This document shows positions 1-4,734 of a stretch of DNA of 5,941 bases, piece after piece; positions within the stretch are counted from its first letter, which is position 1; each line of letters opens with the position of its first letter. The stretch comes from Oscillospiraceae bacterium (GTDB lineage: Bacteria > Bacillota > Clostridia > Saccharofermentanales > Saccharofermentanaceae). The stretch is from assembly GCA_902795955.1 (NCBI GenBank), contig CADBNJ010000288.1, positions 1 through 5,941 of the forward strand. Direction: 5' to 3'. Both the position numbers and the translations under genes were made by a program. Under the pieces are notes generated by a model that was not told where the DNA came from, did not search any database, and saw only the letters and a program-made list of their open reading frames with translations.

Positions 1-381
1 AGGGAAGCAAATGAGAAGGCCGGAATGAACTATGTTCTGCCTGATGAGTATAAGTCTGATAAGACCGTGTACAGATCTTCTGATCAGGGTGTAGTAGAGG
101 TCAGGACAACTGCAGCTAATACATCTGCGACATTCAGAGCAAGGAAAGGTTCTTCAATAGAGGATATATCAGGAGTTTATGATGCTAATGCAAAGAAGCA
201 TGATATCAAGAACCACGATATCAATGTAACTATCCAGGAAGGAGCCGATGGTTCCGTAAAACTCGCTATGTGGAATGACGGCAATGCTAATTTCAGTGTT
301 GTTTTTGACAAAGAAGTTCCTGAAGCGGATGCGGTTGAAGTAATATCTTCGATCATAGAAGCTAACACTCTGGCATATTGA
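1..381 (+). CDS. C-terminal part of a DUF4367-like, probably extracytoplasmic protein (5' end outside window)
   Basis: The frame is open from base 1 and reads REANEKAG before the first Met at base 25. That Met sits inside what looks like a conserved segment, so the gene very likely starts upstream and 126 codons are visible. The visible part resembles clostridial proteins of a DUF4367-like type: a start of the form 'EA-KAG-(hydrophobic)-P', then 'GVVEVR', 'ARKGSSIEDISGVYD', 'KLAMWNDGNANFSV', and a closing acidic helix (VPEADAVEVISSI). In related proteins these correspond to the patterns 'ISG-Y', 'A-W-DG-(Y/F)-(F/Y)S' and 'E-(M/A)-(hydrophobic)-(hydrophobic)-SI'. Such proteins are usually secreted lipoproteins or domains outside the membrane, but the N-terminus that would show a signal peptide is missing. 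No function can be stated. The stop is TGA and there is no terminator before the sigma factor gene 32 bases downstream, so co-transcription is possible. The family match is from memory of sequence patterns. Confidence 0.72.
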   Translation, partial: REANEKAGMNYVLPDEYKSDKTVYRSSDQGVVEVRTTAANTSATFRARKGSSIEDISGVYDANAKKHDIKNHDINVTIQEGADGSVKLAMWNDGNANFSVVFDKEVPEADAVEVISSIIEANTLAY

Positions 382-392
382 TGCCGTGAATT

Positions 393-398
393 AAGGAG
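393..398 (+). promoter_or_regulatory. AAGGAG, probable ribosome binding site for the ECF sigma gene
   Basis: This is the only good Shine-Dalgarno-like sequence ahead of the sigma factor frame. It lies 15 bases before the GTG at 414, which is longer than the usual 5-10. An in-frame TAA at 411-413 directly precedes that GTG, so no earlier start is possible. The long spacing leaves the ATG at 477 open as an alternative start. Confidence 0.5.
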
Positions 399-413
399 CT
401 CGGTAGCAAGTAA

Positions 414-995
414 GTGTATCAAGTAGCGGTAAACAGCCTGTATGTGAGGCTTATCGGACTGGTTAGAGCAGTGTTCATGTCAGATGCTGCTAAGGCGGGT
501 ATAGCCGCTATTCCTGACGATATATCATTGATCGCTTCAAGATTAATGGATACCTACGGCAATCAGATACTCAGATTTGCATACACGTATGTACATAATT
601 ATGAGGATGCCGAAGATATTCTTCAGGAGACGCTTATCTCTTACATGAGGACATCCCCGGTATTCGAGAATGAGAAGCATGAGAAATCCTGGCTTTTTAC
701 AGTAGCTGCCAATCATTCGAAGAACAAGATCAAATCAAATAATATAAGACGTGCAGACGAACTGAACGAAGAACTTGTAGCAGAGAAGAAGGAGGACCTG
801 TCATACCTGTGGGAAGCGGTCAAGAGCCTTCCCGAAGATTACCGTGAAGTCATTCACCTCTTCTATCAGGAGGATCTGACAACCGCTCAGATCGCACAGG
901 TGCTTAGGAGAAGAGAATCTACAGTCAGATCTCAGCTTAAGCGCGGCAGGGACAGATTGAAAGAAATACTAAAGGAGGAATACGACCTTGGATAA
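414..995 (+). CDS. RNA polymerase sigma factor, ECF (sigma-70 family)
   Basis: This is an ECF (group 4) sigma factor, which would direct RNA polymerase to a small set of promoters when released from its anti-sigma factor. In the 193-residue reading, region 2 spans about 36-107, with the core/-10 binding pattern 'RFAYTYVHNYEDAEDILQET' and then 'KSWLFTVAANHSKNKIK'. An acidic linker rich in Glu and Lys (about 115-130) follows. Region 4 spans about 133-185, with 'LPEDYREVIHLFY' and the helix-turn-helix 'LTTAQIAQVLRRRESTVRSQ', which would bind the -35 element. Region 3 is absent, as expected. The start is uncertain. GTG 414 has AAGGAG upstream, but 15 bases away, and adds an unusual hydrophobic N-terminus. 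ATG 477 gives 172 residues, closer to the usual ECF size of 160-180, but has no clear ribosome binding site. The gene ends inside the start of the anti-sigma gene (8-base overlap), so the two are almost certainly one transcription unit. The ECF subgroup cannot be assigned by eye. Confidence 0.95.
   Translation: MYQVAVNSLYVRLIGLVRAVFMSDAAKAGIAAIPDDISLIASRLMDTYGNQILRFAYTYVHNYEDAEDILQETLISYMRTSPVFENEKHEKSWLFTVAANHSKNKIKSNNIRRADELNEELVAEKKEDLSYLWEAVKSLPEDYREVIHLFYQEDLTTAQIAQVLRRRESTVRSQLKRGRDRLKEILKEEYDLG
972..978 (+). promoter_or_regulatory. AAGGAGG ribosome binding site deciding the TTG start of the anti-sigma gene
   Basis: This near-perfect Shine-Dalgarno sequence lies within the last codons of the sigma gene, 9 bases before TTG 988. 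The next in-frame ATG is eight codons further on and has no such site, so the TTG start is favoured. The arrangement suggests translational coupling of sigma and anti-sigma. Confidence 0.8.
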
Positions 996-1731
996 TAAGT
1001 ACAAGCAACTTATGAATAATGTCGAAGTGACCGGTGACATGCGTGATCGTATCCTCCGTAATATAGGTGCGATGGATATAAAGGCGGGTTCCGGTTCTGT
1101 GAGAACTGTTCCCGTGTCTGCAGCAGGACGCGCCAGGATTAGCCGGATCATCGGTATAGTTGCCGCTGCGGGAATCGTGCTGTCGGTCGGCGGGCTAATA
1201 CTGTTCAGACTTGCTGACGGGAAAGATAAGTCCGGTGCGGCTCCTGTAAAGAATATGAGCAATGATGTTGCTGTTGAAGCTGATGCAGAGCTTGGTAATG
1301 TTGATTCGATGGATGACAACACGCAGTCAATTCACGGAAAGAATGAAGGTCCTGCCAATTATGCCGCCGAGACCATCGCAGGTGACAGGAAGTCATTCTT
1401 TTTGCCTGATGGCGGGAGCAGAGCGGGAGGAACCGGCGGAGTCTCATCATTTACGGTTCACAGCATCACTCTCATCAGAAATGACGGTACCGGCGCTGTT
1501 TTGGATGACAGTTCATCAATCAATGAATTGATGAATAAGCTCTCAGAACTTGACCTTGTTCTTGCGGGCGGTACTGAGGTAAGCGGATATGAACTGATAT
1601 TGTCCGGAGACAGCAAAAAGATGACAGTCGTTATCGGCGGAGAGTTTGTCCGGGTTGCCGATGATGTGTACAGATCGATGAATCCCGATCATGATAAGAT
1701 CGCAGAAGAGATAAGAGAAATGTTCTCATAA
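988..1731 (+). CDS. Probable anti-sigma factor, single-pass membrane protein
   Basis: I infer that this protein holds the preceding ECF sigma factor inactive at the membrane; the role rests on gene position and topology, not on a recognised domain. It has 247 residues. A short N-terminal cytoplasmic part (about 1-52) includes 'VTGDMRDRILRNI', a pattern common at the start of clostridial anti-sigma proteins. One membrane helix follows at about 54-73 (IIGIVAAAGIVLSVGGLILF). A low-complexity acidic and Gly-rich linker spans about 78-152. A compact outer domain at about 153-247 has alternating beta strands (FTVHSITLIRN, YELILSG, KMTVVIGGEFVRV) and a final helix (DKIAEEIREMF). There is no cysteine anywhere, so it lacks the HxxxCxxC zinc-binding motif of ZAS-type anti-sigma factors. 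The outer domain loosely resembles small secreted domains seen at the ends of clostridial anti-sigma proteins and lipoproteins, but I cannot name its ligand. The start TTG 988 overlaps the sigma stop by 8 bases. The gene's stop interleaves with that of the convergent carboxypeptidase gene. Confidence 0.75.
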   Translation: MDNKYKQLMNNVEVTGDMRDRILRNIGAMDIKAGSGSVRTVPVSAAGRARISRIIGIVAAAGIVLSVGGLILFRLADGKDKSGAAPVKNMSNDVAVEADAELGNVDSMDDNTQSIHGKNEGPANYAAETIAGDRKSFFLPDGGSRAGGTGGVSSFTVHSITLIRNDGTGAVLDDSSSINELMNKLSELDLVLAGGTEVSGYELILSGDSKKMTVVIGGEFVRVADDVYRSMNPDHDKIAEEIREMFS

Positions 1732-3159
1732 TTTCTTCGATCTGGCGTGATATCTCTGTCTCCGTCTCTTCCTGATGATCGATCTTCTGAGAAGAAGCAG
1801 GGCGATAACAAGTACGAGCAGCAGAACGGATATTCCCGCAACGACAATAAGAACATTCTTAAGACCGGTCCAACCTGTCTCCTTGACAGGGTTGATCTCG
1901 ATGTGTGGAGCCTTGGCCTTGATATCTATTGTGATCGCACCGACAATGTATTTCTTGCCGTCAGAATAGACCTTGAGCAGAGGGACTTTAAGAGTCTGCT
2001 CCGGCATGGATGTATCTATCACCACATCCGAGAGCTCAACGATGTTGGAACTTCCGAGTGATGCTCGTGATGAGGGGATCGTCATGGTCTCTGAGCAGGC
2101 ATACTGCTGGGAATCAACATAAAGCGGTGTATCAGCAAGAAGATCCGTTATCTGTGCGTTTGTCTGATTCACTGCAGTGCTGAATTCATTTGAACTGATG
2201 TTGACGGTTGTGCTGCTTGAGTAACCGTATTCGAACATCTCCTTGAGATCCACATATCTGATGCTGGAATTCTTGGCTTTAAGGACACAGGCAACGAGAG
2301 TCCTGTCATTCTTCTTCGCGGCACCGACAAGCGTATATCCTGCATTATCCGTAAAGCCGGTCTTACCGCCGATATAGTAATCGTAACTGTATTCGGTAGT
2401 CCTGATGAATCTGTTGGCATTATTGATCTTGCGGGAGTCACTGTATTTATTCGTTGCGGGGATAGTATATGAATATGAAGTTGATATCTCGGAGAAGATC
2501 GTATTGGTGACGGCGTACCCGAGAATTATGCAAAGGTCATATGCCGTTGTGAGGTTGTCAGGGTTGGCATAACCGAAAGAAGAAGAGAAATGCGTGTGAA
2601 GGCACCCGATCTCCTTTGCTTTCTCGTTCATCATATCGCAAAATGCTTCCTCAGTGCCTGCAATATGCATGGCCAGTACAAGACAGGCGTCGTTTGCCGA
2701 TTTGAGGGCGCCTGCGTAAATAAGGTCTTTTACGGTGAGTTGTTCGCCCTCCTGAATGCCGAGCTTGACATAGTCTCCCGGAATCTTGCGGAGCTTTGCA
2801 GCTATCTCGGGCGTTATCGTTACGACATCATCAAGGTTGAGCTTCTCGAGTGCAATGAGAATAGTCATGACCTTGGTAGTTGATGCAGGCGCCCGCTGTG
2901 TATCGTAATCATGCCCCATTATTACTGCGCCTGATTCGAGATCGACAAGAGCATATGCTTCTGCAGCTATTCCGGGCCAATTCTCTTTGTTCTCGTTCAG
3001 AAGGTCATATTTCTGTTCATTCTGTGATGTCATATCATCGTTGGGATCGTCAAGATCCTCGTTGATGGCAAGGGATGTAAGACTTAATACGGATATTACC
3101 TGGATCATTGCAAGTAATGACGCAAAAGCCTTAAATACCTTATTTGATAATATATTCAT
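1726..3159 (-). CDS. D-alanyl-D-alanine carboxypeptidase, penicillin-binding protein of family S11 (DacA/DacF type)
   Basis: A serine D,D-carboxypeptidase that removes the terminal D-Ala from peptidoglycan pentapeptides outside the cell and limits cross-linking. With the start chosen here it has 477 residues. A signal peptide occupies about 1-31: Lys-containing N-region, hydrophobic core, probable cleavage after SLA. The three active-site motifs of the family are all present: STTK (nucleophile Ser93, Lys96), SAN (154-156) and KTG (266-268, within 'IGGKTGFTDNAGYTLVG'). A beta-rich C-terminal domain resembling PBP5 domain II follows, then a membrane helix at about 435-457 and a 20-residue tail with 11 Arg/Lys. 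The C-terminal anchor is therefore a real membrane span rather than an amphipathic helix. An upstream in-frame ATG at 3177 would add six residues but has no ribosome binding site, whereas ATG 3159 has GGAG 12 bases ahead. The gene stands alone on this strand, divergent from miaB. dacA, dacB and dacF cannot be told apart by eye, so no symbol is given. Confidence 0.95.
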   Translation of the reverse strand: MNILSNKVFKAFASLLAMIQVISVLSLTSLAINEDLDDPNDDMTSQNEQKYDLLNENKENWPGIAAEAYALVDLESGAVIMGHDYDTQRAPASTTKVMTILIALEKLNLDDVVTITPEIAAKLRKIPGDYVKLGIQEGEQLTVKDLIYAGALKSANDACLVLAMHIAGTEEAFCDMMNEKAKEIGCLHTHFSSSFGYANPDNLTTAYDLCIILGYAVTNTIFSEISTSYSYTIPATNKYSDSRKINNANRFIRTTEYSYDYYIGGKTGFTDNAGYTLVGAAKKNDRTLVACVLKAKNSSIRYVDLKEMFEYGYSSSTTVNISSNEFSTAVNQTNAQITDLLADTPLYVDSQQYACSETMTIPSSRASLGSSNIVELSDVVIDTSMPEQTLKVPLLKVYSDGKKYIVGAITIDIKAKAPHIEINPVKETGWTGLKNVLIVVAGISVLLLVLVIALLLLRRSIIRKRRRQRYHARSKKL

Positions 3160-3171
3160 GGTTACTGTCAG

Positions 3172-3175
3172 CTCC
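3172..3175 (-). promoter_or_regulatory. GGAG, probable ribosome binding site of the carboxypeptidase gene
   Basis: Read on the minus strand, GGAG lies 12 bases before ATG 3159 and overlaps the alternative ATG at 3177. That ATG itself is preceded by AT-rich sequence without any Shine-Dalgarno match. This favours ATG 3159, although the spacing is slightly long. Confidence 0.5.
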
Positions 3176-3197
3176 ATATTTTCTGTAAATCTAAAAT

Positions 3198-3227
3198 ATT
3201 ATATCAAAAGAATACATAAATTCTCAT
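3198..3227 (-). promoter_or_regulatory. Candidate housekeeping promoter for the carboxypeptidase gene
   Basis: On the minus strand a perfect -10 box TATAAT (3203 to 3198) is preceded by TGA, giving an extended -10 (TGnTATAAT). An imperfect -35 (ATGAGA, 3227 to 3222) lies 18 bases upstream. Transcription would start near 3191, giving a leader of about 30 bases before ATG 3159. The extended -10 can compensate for the weak -35. Confidence 0.55.
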
Positions 3228-3240
3228 ATTTTAGTATAAT
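3211..3240 (+). promoter_or_regulatory. Candidate housekeeping promoter for miaB-mutS
   Basis: A perfect -10 box TATAAT (3235-3240) lies in the AT-rich gap ahead of miaB. The best -35-like match, AATACA (3211-3216), is 18 bases upstream and weak (3 of 6). The start would be near 3247, giving a leader of about 27 bases to ATG 3274 that includes the GGAGAG ribosome binding site. The promoter faces away from, and overlaps, the carboxypeptidase promoter region. Confidence 0.5.
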
Positions 3241-3273
3241 TATTATTCGTGAAGACCCGTGGAGAGTTTATAG

Positions 3274-4734
3274 ATGGCGATAATCAGGTTAACGGAAGAC
3301 GATAAGAAGATCGAGAAGGAAGCTTTATCGGAGCTCTCCGAGTATTACGGTGCGATGAGTGCCCGCCTTGGCAGGCATGTAACATATGAAGTGCTTACAT
3401 ACGGATGTCAGCTTAATGAGTCTGACAGTGAGAAGTTAAGCGGGATGCTCGAGGAGATGGGACTGTCGCCCAAGACAGATGACAGTACTCCTGATGTTCT
3501 CATTCTTAATACTTGTGCAGTGAGGGAGAATGCGGAGGACAGGTTGTTCGGCAACCTCGGAGTCTATAAATCAGATAAGAAGCAGAACCGTGATATGACT
3601 ATAGCAGTCTGCGGATGTATGATGAAGGTTCCGGAGAATGTCGACAGGATCAAGAGATCTTATCCTTATGTCGATCTTGTGTTCGACCCGCAGCATCTGT
3701 ATCATTTTCCGTCTCTTCTGAGGGATACGATAAGGAGCAAAAAGCAGCTGATCAATATCGGAAGTGCTGATTATATCGCAGAAGATGATTTCTGCTCAAT
3801 AGACAGGAAGCGCAAGTTCAGAGCTCTCGTTCCCATCATGTACGGATGCAATAATTTCTGTACTTACTGTATTGTTCCGTATGCAAGAGGCAGAGAGCGG
3901 TCAAGAAGCTTTGATTCTATTGTTGAAGAACTGAATATAATTGCGGATCAGGGATTTAAGGAAGTAATGCTCCTCGGTCAGAATGTGAATTCCTACGGTA
4001 AAGGCAATGAGGACGGCAAGACGTTTGCCGACATCTTTGAGGCGGCTTGCAATATCAAGGGCTTCTCCAGAGTCAGATTCATGTCATCGCATCCCAAGGA
4101 CCTTAATAACCGAGTCATCGACATCATGAGAGATTACCCCAATGCCGAGAAGCACCTGCATCTGGCTTTGCAGTCAGGATCTGACAGGCTCCTCAAGTCG
4201 ATGAACAGACCTTATACATCAAGGCAGTTCTTCGACATTGCCGATTACTTCAGGAAGGAAGTTAAGGGAGGGTCTCTGACCACAGATATAATAGTCGGTT
4301 TCCCGGGCGAGACTGAGGAGGACTTTGTTAAGACACTTGAAGCTGTCGAGTACTGCAAGTTCGATTCAGCCTTTACTTTCCAGTATTCAAAGCGGCCGGG
4401 AACTCCGGCGGCATCCTATAAGGATCAGGTCCCGTCAGATGTAGTATCCGAGCGGTTCTCAAGGCTGCTCGAACTGCAGAATGATCTTGCATATAAGTCG
4501 AATCAGGCTAAGGTGGGTCTGACGGAAGAGATCCTGATCGAAGGGCAGAGCAAGCAGCAGCCGGGCATTTATACCGGAAGGACTTTGTCCAATCACCTTG
4601 TTAATTTCACTCTCCCTGCAGAACCGGCGCAGGATGTCAAGGATGATCTTGAAGGGCGTCTGGGAATGGTCAGGATCGATTATGCCAGACCGTATTCTGT
4701 TGACGGCGAGCTGGTGAGGTTCACCGATGGCTGA
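3274..4734 (+). CDS. miaB: tRNA-2-methylthio-N6-dimethylallyladenosine synthase MiaB
   Basis: A cytosolic radical-SAM methylthiotransferase that converts i6A37 to ms2i6A37 next to the anticodon of tRNAs reading UNN codons, which stabilises codon pairing. It has 486 residues. An N-terminal extension of about 37 residues precedes the UPF0004 domain (about 38-150), whose three cluster-binding cysteines appear to be Cys45 (TYGCQLNESDSE), Cys81 (NTCAVRENAEDR) and Cys115 (CGCMM). The radical-SAM core follows, with the CxxxCxxC motif at Cys192, Cys196 and Cys199 (GCNNFCTYCIVPYARGRE). Further family signatures are 'LLGQNVNSYG', 'HLHLALQSGSDRLLKSMNR' and 'TTDIIVGFPGETEEDF'. A C-terminal TRAM domain spans about 412-482. 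All key residues are present and the length is normal, so the enzyme should be active. ATG 3274 has GGAGAG (3261-3266) with a 7-base spacer. The 3' end overlaps mutS by 8 bases, a pairing common in Bacillota. MiaB rather than MtaB or RimO is supported by the 'NTCAVRENAEDR' and 'YGCNNFCTYCIVPY' patterns. Confidence 0.97.
   Translation: MAIIRLTEDDKKIEKEALSELSEYYGAMSARLGRHVTYEVLTYGCQLNESDSEKLSGMLEEMGLSPKTDDSTPDVLILNTCAVRENAEDRLFGNLGVYKSDKKQNRDMTIAVCGCMMKVPENVDRIKRSYPYVDLVFDPQHLYHFPSLLRDTIRSKKQLINIGSADYIAEDDFCSIDRKRKFRALVPIMYGCNNFCTYCIVPYARGRERSRSFDSIVEELNIIADQGFKEVMLLGQNVNSYGKGNEDGKTFADIFEAACNIKGFSRVRFMSSHPKDLNNRVIDIMRDYPNAEKHLHLALQSGSDRLLKSMNRPYTSRQFFDIADYFRKEVKGGSLTTDIIVGFPGETEEDFVKTLEAVEYCKFDSAFTFQYSKRPGTPAASYKDQVPSDVVSERFSRLLELQNDLAYKSNQAKVGLTEEILIEGQSKQQPGIYTGRTLSNHLVNFTLPAEPAQDVKDDLEGRLGMVRIDYARPYSVDGELVRFTDG
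4713..4719 (+). promoter_or_regulatory. GGTGAGG ribosome binding site deciding the mutS start
   Basis: This site lies within the last codons of miaB, 7 bases before ATG 4727. It supports that start over the internal Met codons at mutS residues 23 and 24, which would leave out a 22-residue leader. It also suggests coupling of mutS translation to miaB. Confidence 0.65.

Noticed and set aside
305..310. Perfect TTGACA -35 box within the first gene
   Set aside because: There is no -10-like sequence at the right distance (the bases near 328-333 are GATGCG), so it is probably chance coding sequence.
364..387. AAC (364-366) and CGT (385-387) upstream of the sigma gene as a possible ECF autoregulatory promoter
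   Set aside because: The spacer is 18 bases, longer than the roughly 16-17 typical of AAC/CGT ECF promoters, and three-base matches are frequent by chance. Transcription would also start almost on top of the ribosome binding site at 393-398.
177..422. Minus-strand open frames opposite the first gene, the anti-sigma gene (969-1322, 1205-1450) and mutS (5012-5263, 5167-5439), and a second + frame at 1262-1531
   Set aside because: Each overlaps a well-supported gene almost completely and shows no protein family pattern or start signal.
1411..1440. G-rich stretch in the anti-sigma gene as a possible G-quadruplex
   Set aside because: Most of the G-runs are only two bases long and it is well explained as coding for the Gly-rich linker (GGSRAGGTGG).
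1747..2061. Open frames on the + strand within the carboxypeptidase gene (also 1775-1969, 2590-2883, 2880-3065 and 2987-3283)
   Set aside because: They lie antisense to a gene with complete family motifs, have no ribosome binding sites of note, and encode nothing recognisable. They are by-products of the codon use on the other strand.
3160..3273. Possible riboswitch, small RNA or T-box in the miaB leader
   Set aside because: The gap is only 114 bases, AT-rich, and shows no convincing stem or conserved motif; the leader predicted from the -10 box is only about 27 bases.
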